Below are positions 43,524 through 53,037 of a stretch of DNA of 64,000 bases, piece by piece; positions within the stretch are counted from its first letter, which is position 1, and each line of letters opens with the position of its first letter. The position numbers were made by a program, and so were the translations under genes. Location of the stretch: NCBI GenBank assembly GCA_964583615.1, contig CAZOWM010000015.1, positions 1-64,000 of the forward strand. Direction: 5' to 3'. The stretch comes from CAZOWM01 sp964583615 (lineage in GTDB: Bacteria > Spirochaetota > B62-G9 > DRHN01). The notes beneath the pieces are model-generated. The model was not told the origin of the DNA. It saw only the letters and a list, made by a program, of their open reading frames with translations, and searched no databases.

Positions 43524-45535
43524 TACTGTTCCGCGTTATCCAGGATTTCCCTCACCTTCCGTGCGAGCTCATCAGGAGCAAAAGGCTTCTGTAAGAAGGA
43601 AATACCTTTTTCGATCACCCCGTGACGGACGATTGCATCATCGGTATACCCGGAAATATACAGGACCTTCATATTCGGGCTGGTTTTGAGAAGAATGTCT
43701 GCGAGTGTTTTTCCGCTCATTCCCGGCATGATCACATCCGTGACGAGGAGGTGGATGTCGTTTTCCCCGTACTGAGCACGAACCCTGATTGCCTCTCCTC
43801 CGTTTTCAGATTCGAGCACGTGATATCCATAGGTCCGCAAGCTTGCTGAGAGCATCGATCTCACAACATGTTCGTCCTCTACCAAAAGGATCGTCTCGTT
43901 TCCCCGCTTGAACTTGAGAACCTTCTCCTTTTTTTCCAGTTCTTCAGGATCCTCGGGCACGACCGGAAAGTATATCCTGAATGCCGTCCCACTTTCCAGT
44001 GTGCTTTGGACCAAAATATATCCTCTGCTCTGCTTCACGATTCCGTACACCGTGGAAAGACCGAGCCCCGTTCCCCTGCCCTTCTCTTTTGTGGTGAAAA
44101 AAGGCTCGAATATGTGATCACGCACTTCATCGCTCATGCCGTGACCGGTATCGCTGATCTCAATCATCACATACATCCCCGGCGCCCCGTGAAACCGTTG
44201 CCGGAAAAATTCATCATCGAGCCACACGTTCTCCGTGCGTATAGTAATGGTTCCCCCATCAGGCATCGCGTCACAGGCGTTTATCACGCAGTTGATGATG
44301 ATCTGCTCGATCTGAGCCGGGTCAGCCCTTATCATACCGATGTTTTCTTCAAAGCAGGTAAAAAGCTCGATGTCTTCTCCGATCAGTCTTCTCAGCATTT
44401 TCTCCGTATCGCCAATGAGTGTATCGAGCCTGATGATCTTTTCTCTGAGAATCTGCTTGCGGCTGAACGCGAGAAGCTGCTGCGTGAGCTGTGAAGCACG
44501 CTGGGATGAACTCTTGATGCGCTCGATGTAAGACCGGATCTTTTCATCAGGCCAGTGTTTCATCAGTAGTATGTCTGTGTATCCCATGATTGCGGTAAGA
44601 ATATTGTTGAAGTCGTGGGCGACTCCGCCGGCAAGCCTTCCCACCGCTTCGATTCTCTGCAGCTGAAGGACCTGCTCCTCCTTCTCCCTGAGCTCGGCCT
44701 CTGCCTTCTTCATTTCTGTGATATCAGTGAGGAAACTCAGCGTGGCGGGATTCTCCTCCCAGACGACCCGCACCGCACTGATCTGTATCCACTTCGGTTC
44801 TCCGCCCTTCGTCATGATCCGAAAAGAGTACACACTCGGGACCGACTCTCCCCTTACCCTCTGCTGGTACCGCTCGAACACATTCTGCCTGTCCTCAGGG
44901 TGAATGAATTCGATAAACGGTTTAGCTCTCAATTCCGTACCGCTGAACCCTGCCACCTCCATCACTCTCCTATTGAAGTATTTCAGATACCCGTCCTGTA
45001 CGACAAGTATTCCATCATTTGAGTGTTCGATAAGGAGCCGATATTTCTCTTCGGACCTCGTGAGACTGAGTTCTGTCTCTTTTCGCGCAGATATGTCCCT
45101 CACAAACGCCCACATCCCTGCCGGGTGCCCGTTCTCCTTTCTGAGGTAGGTTCGCATCTCCACGGGAAATACAGTCCCGTCTTTTCGAATGTATTCTTTT
45201 TCATAGATGTCGGAGTACCCTCTCGTGAGCACTTGTTCGTCGATGAAACGCTTTTCAAAAGCATGCCATTTTACAGGGGTTATCTCCGTATAGGTCTTCC
45301 GGCAGAACTCCGCATCCGTATAGCCAAGCATTTCTTTGAAAGCGGAATTCGATTCGACGATATTTCCCTGCATGGTCACGAGCGCATACCCGTCTCTGCT
45401 CCCTTCATAGAGTTCACGATATCTCTGGTTTGTGCTTTCGATAGACTCTTCCAGTCTTCTGTTCCGTTCTTCAAGCAGCGCGATTCGCCTCTTAAGCTCT
45501 TCAACTTTTACATGTTCCGCATTATTCACAGGCAT
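43523..45535 (-). CDS. Hybrid histidine kinase with two PAS domains and receiver
   Basis: This ~670-residue soluble kinase starts with a coiled coil (residues ~8-40), then two PAS/PAC units (~45-160, ~165-285). The HisKA box GGVAHDFNNILTAIMGYTD near 308 and the ATPase motifs (NCVINACDAM, GTGLGLSTVYGI near 485) follow. The C-terminal receiver (~545-668) has ILLVEDE, LVTDVIMPG and FLQKPFAPDELARKVREI, nearly matching the end of the five-PAS kinase, so the two share a recent catalytic-core ancestor. GAGGTG lies nine bases before the ATG at 45535; a GTG four codons earlier is possible. Confidence 0.93.
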   Translation of the reverse strand: MPVNNAEHVKVEELKRRIALLEERNRRLEESIESTNQRYRELYEGSRDGYALVTMQGNIVESNSAFKEMLGYTDAEFCRKTYTEITPVKWHAFEKRFIDEQVLTRGYSDIYEKEYIRKDGTVFPVEMRTYLRKENGHPAGMWAFVRDISARKETELSLTRSEEKYRLLIEHSNDGILVVQDGYLKYFNRRVMEVAGFSGTELRAKPFIEFIHPEDRQNVFERYQQRVRGESVPSVYSFRIMTKGGEPKWIQISAVRVVWEENPATLSFLTDITEMKKAEAELREKEEQVLQLQRIEAVGRLAGGVAHDFNNILTAIMGYTDILLMKHWPDEKIRSYIERIKSSSQRASQLTQQLLAFSRKQILREKIIRLDTLIGDTEKMLRRLIGEDIELFTCFEENIGMIRADPAQIEQIIINCVINACDAMPDGGTITIRTENVWLDDEFFRQRFHGAPGMYVMIEISDTGHGMSDEVRDHIFEPFFTTKEKGRGTGLGLSTVYGIVKQSRGYILVQSTLESGTAFRIYFPVVPEDPEELEKKEKVLKFKRGNETILLVEDEHVVRSMLSASLRTYGYHVLESENGGEAIRVRAQYGENDIHLLVTDVIMPGMSGKTLADILLKTSPNMKVLYISGYTDDAIVRHGVIEKGISFLQKPFAPDELARKVREILDNAEQ

Positions 45536-45559
45536 TTTCAAGAACACCTCTTATACTTA

Positions 45560-45587
45560 ATTATGTGTATAGGAGCCCGACATTCAA
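45560..45587 (-). promoter_or_regulatory. Sigma70-type promoter of the kinase/TPR pair
   Basis: TTGAAT (45582-45587) and CATAAT (45560-45565) are 16 bases apart on the minus strand, 25 bases before the kinase ATG. Confidence 0.55.
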
Positions 45588-45640
45588 GAAAATCTGCATG
45601 TATAAATTGGGTATGTCCGGGGGGTCTTGCGGCATTATAA

Positions 45641-46969
45641 TCAGAGGAGGTCTGAGGCAAGTTCCGCGAGTTGTGAACGCTCTCCTTTTTCAAGAGTGAT
45701 ATGCGCGTACAGAGATTTTCCCTTCATTTTGTCGATCAGATAGGTAAGCCCGTTACTTCTCGAATCGAGGTAGGGTGTATCTATCTGATAGGGGTCACCT
45801 GTGAGTATGACTTTGGTACCCTCCCCTGCTCGGGTGATGATGGTTTTTACCTCGTGAGGGGTGAGGTTCTGCGCTTCATCGATAATAAAGAAAATTCTCG
45901 AAAGATTTCGCCCACGAATATAGGACAAAGGGGTAATAACGAGCTTTTCCGTATCAAGCATCTCGTAAATTCTCCTGTGCTCCTGCGAACCTTCGCTGAA
46001 CTGATGCTGGATAACCGAAATGTTGTCATGCAGGGGCTGCATGTATGGCTCGAGTTTGCTCTTGATATCGCCCGGGAGAAAACCGATATCCCGATTGGAA
46101 AGAGGAACCACCGGCCGGGCGAGATATATCTGCTTGTAGCTCTTGCGTATCTCGAGCGCTGCGGCAAGAGCCATGAGTGTCTTTCCAGTCCCGGCCTTTC
46201 CTAAAAGCGTCACCAGAAGGATATCATCATTCATCAGTGCATCGAGGGCAAAGGTCTGTTCAGCATTTCTCGGTGTAATCCCGTATCCCCGTTTTTTCTG
46301 CACATGCCTGAACACCCGTGCCTCTTTGTTGTACACCGCGAGTCCGCTCTTCGTCGTATTTCTCATAATGAAATATTCATTGGGGTATGGTTCCTGCACA
46401 AGTTCAATCTGTTCGAGTGGAACAGCTCCTTCTCTGTACAATCGGTCTATAACATCACTGTGTATCACTTCGAGGATATTTTTCCCCTTATATAGGTCGT
46501 CTATATTCTTGATTTTTCCTGTCTCGTAATCTTCAGCACGAATCCCGATCCCCTTCGCCTTCATCCTCAGGTTGATGTCTTTTGAAACAAAAATAACGCG
46601 TTCTTTTCCATACACCTTTACGAGATTGTATGCAACCGAAAGGATCCTGTGATCCGGTTTATCCTCCCAGAAAACTTCCTTGAGGTAGTCATCCTTTTTT
46701 ATATCCGTGTTCACGTATATACGCCCCCCGGACTCGAGCACTATTCCGTCACTGAGAAGACTGTCGCCGAGGAGTGCATCCAGCTCACGCGAGAATTCCC
46801 GCGCATTGTAATTGATTATTTCCTTTCCCCTCTTGAACTTATCTATCTCCTCAAGAACCGTAATCGGTATGACGACGTAATGCTCCTCAAAGGAATAGAT
46901 GCACCGATAGTCGTAGAGAATAACATTCGTGTCGAGAACAAAATACTTTGTGTGTTCCTTTTGGCTCAT
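45641..46969 (-). CDS. PIN-domain / PhoH-like ATPase
   Basis: The 442-residue protein fuses an N-terminal PIN RNase domain (~8-150; YFVLDTNVILYDY and VFVSKDINLRMKA carry the acidic metal ligands) to a PhoH P-loop ATPase (~235-442; Walker A LLGKAGTGKTLM, Walker B FIIDEAQN, and LTGDPYQID). This is the PhoH2 architecture, a sequence-specific RNA helicase with RNase activity in studied members. GAGGG precedes the ATG. It is not preceded by an antitoxin-like small gene, unlike the actinobacterial phoAT-phoH2 pairs. Confidence 0.92.
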   Translation of the reverse strand: MSQKEHTKYFVLDTNVILYDYRCIYSFEEHYVVIPITVLEEIDKFKRGKEIINYNAREFSRELDALLGDSLLSDGIVLESGGRIYVNTDIKKDDYLKEVFWEDKPDHRILSVAYNLVKVYGKERVIFVSKDINLRMKAKGIGIRAEDYETGKIKNIDDLYKGKNILEVIHSDVIDRLYREGAVPLEQIELVQEPYPNEYFIMRNTTKSGLAVYNKEARVFRHVQKKRGYGITPRNAEQTFALDALMNDDILLVTLLGKAGTGKTLMALAAALEIRKSYKQIYLARPVVPLSNRDIGFLPGDIKSKLEPYMQPLHDNISVIQHQFSEGSQEHRRIYEMLDTEKLVITPLSYIRGRNLSRIFFIIDEAQNLTPHEVKTIITRAGEGTKVILTGDPYQIDTPYLDSRSNGLTYLIDKMKGKSLYAHITLEKGERSQLAELASDLL

Positions 46970-46998
46970 CGCGGTTCCCTCAAGAGGATATATACCTG

Positions 46999-47028
46999 TT
47001 GATTATTGTAATCGGAAATCGGTATAAA
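46999..47028 (+). promoter_or_regulatory. Sigma70-type promoter before the HtrA remnant
   Basis: TTGATT (46999-47004) and TATAAA (47023-47028) are 18 bases apart, about 120 bases upstream of the remnant's first ATG. Confidence 0.5.
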
Positions 47029-47151
47029 GAAAAGCACATTGGGAATGTTATCCTCGAAAAAGCTGTGGGGGTTTCTTTTCTATTGTTTTTCACGAAAAGA
47101 GTAATTAATGTTTTTACGTACATCAGCTTTCGGAGCGGACTAAAAAAGATA

Positions 47152-47669
47152 ATGAACATTAACCACAAAACCTCCGAAAAGAGTGAAACCCTGCTTCGTC
47201 GCCTCTTAGGTGAATACCTGGACAACAGCGAAAAAAGGGCGACTCCTTCACCCTGGAGCAGAAGCGACGAAGAGCTCCTCGACGCATATTCCAGGGCAGT
47301 GACGAACGTAGTGGAAAAGGTGGGCCCTGCAGTCGCTGCAATCAGAATCTTCAATGGGAAAAGAAGCGATGATCTCAAAAGTGAAGGCGCCGGGTCAGGA
47401 ATTATCATTGCACCTGACGTTTTCAGCGATTCATGAAAAAGGATACAAACATCGCAGCGGAAGTTGTTTCCATAGAGGCGGGCGGACCTGCCGCTGATGC
47501 AGGAGTAAGGGTTGGAGATCTCATTCTTGCTATCGAGGATCATAATATAGAAACGATTGACGATCTGCACAGATATCTCGCGAAACACCCTCCCGGGAAG
47601 CCATTGACACTCACAATATTTCGAAAAAACGAGCTCGTGAACACTCGTGTCATACCGGTGGAAGCATAG
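47152..47669 (+). pseudogene. HtrA/DegP-like protease with its catalytic core deleted
   Basis: Two overlapping frames make up this remnant. The first (47152-47436) encodes a short N-terminal region and the first strands of a trypsin-like protease domain (VVEKVGPAVAAIRI, then GAGSGIIIAPD). It then jumps to unrelated codons and a stop. The second (47433-47669) encodes an intact PDZ domain (VVSIEAGGPAADAGVRVGDL and on to the C-terminus). The ~150 residues that would hold the catalytic His, Asp and Ser are absent, and the halves are in different frames. The ATGA overlap mimics a coupled gene pair but is more simply a deletion junction. A promoter survives upstream. Confidence 0.8.
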
Positions 47670-47698
47670 ATACTATGTGAAAGGGTAAAGGATCTTAC

Positions 47699-48277
47699 AT
47701 GAGTGAGTTGCTTGGGTTGAATGGAGGAACAACTCCATGGGATATCGGAAGGCCGCAAAAGGCTTTCGTCGATCTCGAAGAAGCAGGGGAAATACAGGGC
47801 TCTGTACTGGACATCGGATGCGGTACAGGTGAAAATGCAATGCACATGGCCAGAAAGGGATACAGAACGGTCGGTGTAGACTCCTCGCCGACCTCCATTA
47901 CAAAAGCCATGCTGAAAACCACACAGAGGAATCTGCCAGTGAAATTTATCATATTCGAACCACTTCAGCTCGAGCACCTTGGAATGATATTCGATACCAT
48001 TATAGATTCCGGACTCTTTCACCTCTATGACGACAGTACACGGCCTCTTTATGTTAAAAGCCTGGGGCGGGTCCTCAAACCGGAAGGATATCTTCACATG
48101 CTGTGCATCAGTGAAGGAAATTTCGGCTCCTTCGGTCCGAAGCGGGTAACCAAAGGAGACCTCCGATTCTATTTCATTGAAGGATGGGAGGTCAAAGCGA
48201 TCAGAGGCGCCCGATTCGAAGTGAACTACGGGAGGGGATGGAACTGGGCCTGGCTTGCCACCATTCAACGCCGCTGA
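47699..48277 (+). CDS. Class I SAM-dependent methyltransferase
   Basis: This 192-residue Rossmann-fold methyltransferase has motif I VLDIGCGTGENAM near residue 37, the acidic end of strand 2 in VGVDSS near 59, and a post-motif region IFDTIIDSGLFHLYDD near 97. The start WDIGRPQKAF recalls thiopurine/tellurite-type methyltransferases that act on small molecules, but the substrate is unknown. AAAGGA lies before the ATG. It is probably intact despite lying between a remnant and convergent rpiB. Confidence 0.9.
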   Translation: MSELLGLNGGTTPWDIGRPQKAFVDLEEAGEIQGSVLDIGCGTGENAMHMARKGYRTVGVDSSPTSITKAMLKTTQRNLPVKFIIFEPLQLEHLGMIFDTIIDSGLFHLYDDSTRPLYVKSLGRVLKPEGYLHMLCISEGNFGSFGPKRVTKGDLRFYFIEGWEVKAIRGARFEVNYGRGWNWAWLATIQRR

Positions 48278-48290
48278 TTTTTTCAGGGCC

Positions 48291-48316
48291 TGCACCACAG
48301 ATGTATGCATGGTGCA
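48291..48316. repeat. Inverted repeat between convergent genes
   Basis: TGCACCA (48291-48297) and TGGTGCA (48310-48316) form a perfect 7-bp stem with a 12-base loop, between the methyltransferase and rpiB stops. No T-run follows. Confidence 0.3.
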
Positions 48317-48344
48317 TTCACCGAAACAGCCTTATGTCTGCTCA

Positions 48345-48806
48345 TCAGGTACTCTTGTTGATGTATCGCGCTTCCATTGCCTTGAGCTTTCCCAGTCGGC
48401 GAACATGACGTTCTTCTCCGCTGAACGTGGCTGAGAGATAGGTTTTGACGATTTCACGTGCAAGCTCAATACCGATCACACGCGACCCAACCACGAGAAC
48501 GTTGACGTCGTCGTGCTCGACTCCCTGATGCGCGGAATACGTATCGTGGCATATTCCTGCTCTGATGCCGGGAATCTTGTTCACCGCAATCGAAGCACCC
48601 ACCCCGCTCCCACAAATGAGAATACCGCGGGTGTACCCCTGCTCGAGGAGCGTGTGTCCCACCTTCTGAGCATAATCGGGATAATCAACTGGGTCTGTGG
48701 AATCGGTGCCCACGTCGAGCACACTGTGTCCCAGCTGTTCAATAAATGAGATCAACTGGTTCTTCAAAAAAAATCCTGCATGATCCGAACCGATTACTAT
48801 CTGCAT
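48345..48806 (-). CDS. rpiB: Ribose 5-phosphate isomerase B
   Basis: This 153-residue RpiB/LacAB-family isomerase interconverts ribose 5-phosphate and ribulose 5-phosphate in the pentose phosphate pathway. GSDHAGFFLKN (residues 6-16) begins the family signature; LICGSGVGASIAVNK near 65 carries the catalytic Cys (second residue after LI), and GICHDTYSA follows. AGGAGGT before ATG 48806 fixes the start. It is the last gene of a minus-strand run beginning with the RND pump. Confidence 0.93.
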   Translation of the reverse strand: MQIVIGSDHAGFFLKNQLISFIEQLGHSVLDVGTDSTDPVDYPDYAQKVGHTLLEQGYTRGILICGSGVGASIAVNKIPGIRAGICHDTYSAHQGVEHDDVNVLVVGSRVIGIELAREIVKTYLSATFSGEERHVRRLGKLKAMEARYINKST

Positions 48807-48872
48807 GTCATACCTCCTGAACCGCACACAACCGTAGTGCACGAATCGACAGTGTCAATACACGATACAACG

Positions 48873-49496
48873 CTACTCCTGTGCAACCAGGTGCTGTACA
48901 TTGATCGGAAGCCTGTTCAACACCCTCACCTCTGTTCCAAACTTTCCGAGCATTTTTTCACAAAGCACGAAATCGAGACCAGGGATCTTCACATCGTCCC
49001 ACTGGAAACACGGCTCTGGGAGTCAGAAGCGCGATTCTACCGGGCGTACACCCCGCCGCCTCTTCGATGACGTCCTGAACCTGCTCTGCATCTATCGGAT
49101 AATCCTCATCTGCAAGCTTGAGCATTTCAACCTTGTGCACCTTCGCTCCTGACCGCGGGGCGAGCTGTTCCGCAACATATCCTCCCTCCAGGCCTGCGAG
49201 TATATGAAACCCACTCCTGCCGATCACTCCCGCAACCGGTTCGATGGAAATATTGGTATTTCCTCCCAGGTAGGGGACATCACCGTTGTAGTGCTCATCA
49301 GAATACACGATTCCGCACTCGAACCCTCTCTGTATCAGAGCATAGGAGAGCTGTGCACCCGCCCGCAAGGGAATTCGCACTGCTGTTCGGTCCCCTTTGT
49401 GATATTCACCCACATGCTGCCGGACAGAAACGCCCGTTCTCACACCTTCAATGTAGTATACCTTCCGCACAGCGCTTGTTCAAACGTTTTCCCCAT
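48873..49496 (-). pseudogene. Unknown protein interrupted by two frameshifts
   Basis: The frame 49470-48958 (GTG start, 170 residues) begins and ends abruptly. Both flanks continue in the other frame. From ATG 49496 the sequence reads MGKTFEQALCG and would join KVYYIEGVRTG if one G were restored near 49464. Near 49016 removal of one C lets the frame continue through PCFQWDDVKIPGLDFVLCEK to a stop at 48873. The repaired protein would be about 208 residues. I do not recognise the family; it has a Gly-rich centre (VPYLGGNTNISIEPVAGVIG). It follows the RND gene closely. The sequence could be decayed or carry read errors. Confidence 0.6.
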
Positions 49497-49514
49497 ATCC
49501 CGGTCAGCGTTCTC

Positions 49515-52500
49515 TCATGTTTTTTCCCTTCCGAAGGCCCTGCCAAGATCGTAAAAGATCATATACAGACAGGGAACGAGTATCAGAGTCGTGGGTGTGG
49601 CAAAAAGAAGCCCGTACCCGAGAGCGAGCGCCATCGGAGACATATAAAGATCGCTTCCTCCTATCCCGTAGGCGAGAGGAAGGAGCCCGACAACGGTCGT
49701 GAGTGTTGTGAGCAGGATCGCCCGCAGCCTGTTTGTTGTTCCAGTGGCAACGAGCTCCCGCATCGGCATGTCGGGAAACTGTTTTCTCAGATCGTTAAGA
49801 TGGTTTACAAGAACAAGCGAGTCGTTCACCACGACGCCTCCGAGACCCACCGCGCCGATGAGCGCAAGAAACCCCAACGGCTCTCCGTGGAGCGCGAGCG
49901 CCACGATCACTCCCACAAACCCGAAGGGCACGGCTATCAGCACCAAAAAAGGCTGGGTGAATGAATTGAACAGCAGAATGAGAAGGAAGTAAATGCCTAT
50001 GAAGGCAATCACAAAGGTTGTGAGGATGTTTGTAATCGATTCCCTACTCTCCTTGGCTTCACCGCCGACACTGATCCGCATGCCGGGGAATCTGTTTTCC
50101 AGATCCCTGAGATGCGCCGTCACCGCTTCATTCACCGCGAGGGAGGTCGTTGCATCTGTGTCCACATCCGCCTCCACAGTGGTGGCCCTTTCACCTTCGA
50201 AGTGGCGATACGCGCTGGGACCCGGGCCCGTCTCGAGACGCGCAACCTCGTGAAGCTTTATCAAACGTCCCTGTACATTGGGCACCACGAGGTTCTGAAG
50301 ATACCGGGTATTCTTTCTGGCCTGCTGGGCGAGCCGGACCCTGAAATCTACGTCTTCATCGCCGTCGCGAAAAGAGGTTACCACTTCACCGTCGTATGCG
50401 ATGCGCACGTTTTGGGCCACATCCGCCACACTGAGCCCGAGCCGCGCGAGCCGGTCGTAATTCAACTTGATCTCTATCTGGTCTTTTCCAAATTTGTCGT
50501 TTCTGTCTATATCCTTTACTCCTTCAATCTCAGAGAGAATTGTGACAACTTCATCCGTCAGCCCGCGCCTTACCTCATCGTCATGCCCGATTATTTTTAG
50601 ACTGATGGCCTTTCCCACCGGAGGTCCACCCGCATCGATCTCGTATGTGATTTTTTCGAATCCCTCCAGTTGTTCTGTCCTGCCTCTAATATCCTCGATG
50701 ATCTGATCTGCGGTTCTGGTTCTCTCCGAAAAAGGGGTAAGGCCGACGAGTATATAAGCGTAATTCTCTGCTCTTCCGACCCAGCCGATTACGCCGATGC
50801 GTGTGATATAGGTGTCGAGTTCGTCAAACGGCATGGCGGAAACGATCTCTTCGACCTCCTTTACCTTTTCCGACGTCGATTGAAGCGAGGTTCCCCGCGG
50901 ACACTCGATGTAAATTGCAAATCTCTCCGCACCTTTCGCCGGAAAGAGAATGAAATCCATATTGGTCCGCATGTACCACAGTGCGAGAAAAAAAATCCCG
51001 ATAAACACCACGAATATCGGATATCTTCCCTTTAGAAACCCTTTTGCAAATTTGCTGTAGATGCCCTTCAGCCGCTCAAACCACTTGGGCACGATCCTGT
51101 GCAGCGCCTTTCTTTCCGCTTTCTCGAGTCCCCGTTTCAGATGTGCGGGAAGCGCGAACACAGCCTCGAAAAGCGAAATGAAGAGTGCGAGGCTCACTGT
51201 GAGGGGTATCACGTAAATGAACTTCCCGAGCATCCCCTTCATGAAAAACATGGGAGCGAATGCGAGAAAGGTGGTCAGTACCGTGGTGAGTACCGGGAAG
51301 AACACCTCGTTCACGCCGTTTACCGCCGCATCGAGAGGCGTGTCACCGAGGTATCGCCTGAATGCGATATTCTCGGAGATGATGATCCCGTCGTCAACGA
51401 TGATTCCGATTACCAGGATCAGGGATGCGAGAGAGATCGTGTCCAAAAAAGTCCCGAAGAAGGGCATGAGGAAAAACACACCCAGCATGGAGACCGGAAT
51501 CCCCACGGCCACCCAGAAAGCAGTCCGGATGTTGAGAAAGATCGTGAGCATAATCACAACGAGCACAAGGCCGATCGCGCCGTTATTCAAAACAATCCCG
51601 AACCCACTTCTCACGTATTTGGACATATCGTTCGCATAGATGATCTGCACGGGACCGTACCTGTAGATGTTCTTCTCCCGTGTGTAATGACTGAAATACC
51701 GCACGATCGCGGAAAACACTCCCGCCTTTTTCTCCCTCTCATCGTCGAGCTGTATGTATCCCGCATACTTACCGCGCCCCGTCTCTTCCCTGATGAGGTT
51801 TTTTATCGCTTTCGCTGTTCGAATAATGTCTGCATTTTCACTCTTGTTGATCACAAACGAGATGGCGTACCTTCCCTCCATCCTCGAAATGATGTCTTCC
51901 TCCTTGAACTCGTCTCTCACTACGGCAAGGTCTTTGACCTTTATGGACGGACCCTCAAAGGTGGTGCGCACAATGACGTCACCGACCTCCTCCGGCTCTC
52001 TAAACTGCGCGAGTGTGACCACATTCTTTTCGCTAGTGAAAGACTCGAAGGTCCCCCCTGTCATCCTTATGTTTCGCGCCTTGATCGCCTGTATGATCTC
52101 TCTGAGTGGAAGCTGGTAACGGTCGAGTGCGCGGGGATCGACTTCGACCTTCACTTCACGCGCGCGGTAGCCGTATTTTTCAAGGCTTGAGACACCCGGC
52201 ACATCCTTGAGCTTTTTCTCGAAGTTCTTTGCAATCTCTCTCAGCTCGCTGTAGGAAACACTGCCGGTAATACCCACCTCGATGATGGGAAAAATCGCAG
52301 TGGTGATCTCCGTGATGAGTGGGGATTCGGTCACCTCATCCGGAAAATCGGTAACCCTCCCCACCGCCTCCCGTAAGTCGGTTTTCACACCGTCCATGTC
52401 CTTCACGTCCGGATCTATCATCACATCGACGATCGAAAGATTCTCCATTGAGGTGGATGTGATCTGCTCGATTCCGGTCACGTTTTTCAGTTCGTCCTCG

Positions 52501-52703
52501 AGCCTATTCGTTACGTTCAGCTCCACGTCCTCTGGCGATGCACCAGGGTACGTCGTGGTGATCACCACCTCACCGATATCCACCTCCGGAAACTGATCTC
52601 TCTTCAGCGTTCTCAAAGAGTTCAGCCCGAGCATGACAACCCCTATGGTGAAGAGCGTCGCGAGTATGTGCCTGCGTGAAAAAAAATCAAACACCCCTCT
52701 CAT
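49515..52703 (-). CDS. RND-family efflux transporter (AcrB/MMPL-like)
   Basis: This ~1062-residue inner-membrane pump has the RND repeat layout: one N-terminal helix, a large periplasmic domain, a six-helix bundle, then the same again. VPGASPEDVE-like TYPGASPEDVELNVTNRLED near 55 is the pore-domain signature, and VIGIIVDDGIIISENI near 450 carries the proton-relay Asp pair. AAGGGGGGAACGG precedes ATG 52703. No membrane-fusion adaptor is adjacent, and the TolC homologue is far away. Proton-driven export of hydrophobic compounds is likely; the cargo is unknown. Confidence 0.94.
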   Translation of the reverse strand: MRGVFDFFSRRHILATLFTIGVVMLGLNSLRTLKRDQFPEVDIGEVVITTTYPGASPEDVELNVTNRLEDELKNVTGIEQITSTSMENLSIVDVMIDPDVKDMDGVKTDLREAVGRVTDFPDEVTESPLITEITTAIFPIIEVGITGSVSYSELREIAKNFEKKLKDVPGVSSLEKYGYRAREVKVEVDPRALDRYQLPLREIIQAIKARNIRMTGGTFESFTSEKNVVTLAQFREPEEVGDVIVRTTFEGPSIKVKDLAVVRDEFKEEDIISRMEGRYAISFVINKSENADIIRTAKAIKNLIREETGRGKYAGYIQLDDEREKKAGVFSAIVRYFSHYTREKNIYRYGPVQIIYANDMSKYVRSGFGIVLNNGAIGLVLVVIMLTIFLNIRTAFWVAVGIPVSMLGVFFLMPFFGTFLDTISLASLILVIGIIVDDGIIISENIAFRRYLGDTPLDAAVNGVNEVFFPVLTTVLTTFLAFAPMFFMKGMLGKFIYVIPLTVSLALFISLFEAVFALPAHLKRGLEKAERKALHRIVPKWFERLKGIYSKFAKGFLKGRYPIFVVFIGIFFLALWYMRTNMDFILFPAKGAERFAIYIECPRGTSLQSTSEKVKEVEEIVSAMPFDELDTYITRIGVIGWVGRAENYAYILVGLTPFSERTRTADQIIEDIRGRTEQLEGFEKITYEIDAGGPPVGKAISLKIIGHDDEVRRGLTDEVVTILSEIEGVKDIDRNDKFGKDQIEIKLNYDRLARLGLSVADVAQNVRIAYDGEVVTSFRDGDEDVDFRVRLAQQARKNTRYLQNLVVPNVQGRLIKLHEVARLETGPGPSAYRHFEGERATTVEADVDTDATTSLAVNEAVTAHLRDLENRFPGMRISVGGEAKESRESITNILTTFVIAFIGIYFLLILLFNSFTQPFLVLIAVPFGFVGVIVALALHGEPLGFLALIGAVGLGGVVVNDSLVLVNHLNDLRKQFPDMPMRELVATGTTNRLRAILLTTLTTVVGLLPLAYGIGGSDLYMSPMALALGYGLLFATPTTLILVPCLYMIFYDLGRAFGREKT

Positions 52704-53037
52704 GGCCGTTCCCCCCTTCACGGTATAAAATATTTCCCCTACATATCATGTTTTTTTCATTTTTTCAACACATATATCGATATTGGCGGCAGTGAGTCAG
52801 ATCGCGCACGTGGCCATAATGAGGGGCTGGGGAACACGGTTTACTAAATGGATTAAACTGGCGAAAGAAAAAGTATTTGTATCACGGCTTTTGATGCATT
52901 ATGAAGAGGGTTTAATAATCAAATAATCTCATATCAGGGGTATTGTTCAGACACGGCTCGCGCAAATTCATATGGGTGGCCCATCGCTCGTGCGTATCTT
53001 CGGTTTCCTCCATCTGTGAGTACAGCATTTCACATGA
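52704..53037. other. Intergenic region with one doubtful short frame
   Basis: About 330 bases lie between the RND gene and the cupin-isomerase gene. A plus-strand 35-codon frame (ATG 52819, stop near 52926) encodes RFTKWIKLAKEKVF within it and lacks a Shine-Dalgarno; upstream codons stay open but match nothing I know. No RNA gene, repeat or clear promoter is visible. Confidence 0.4.

Noticed and set aside
45641..46969. PIN-PhoH gene as a toxin of a toxin-antitoxin pair
   Set aside because: No small antitoxin-like frame precedes it; the gene upstream is divergent, and the PhoH2 architecture is widespread as a stand-alone gene.
47433..47669. Independent PDZ-only gene
   Set aside because: It lacks its own promoter and Shine-Dalgarno, and the fragment before it is the matching N-terminus of the same protease family, so one deleted gene is simpler.
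52819..52926. Short protein gene between the RND and cupin genes
   Set aside because: No Shine-Dalgarno, no promoter and no recognisable sequence; only 35 codons long.
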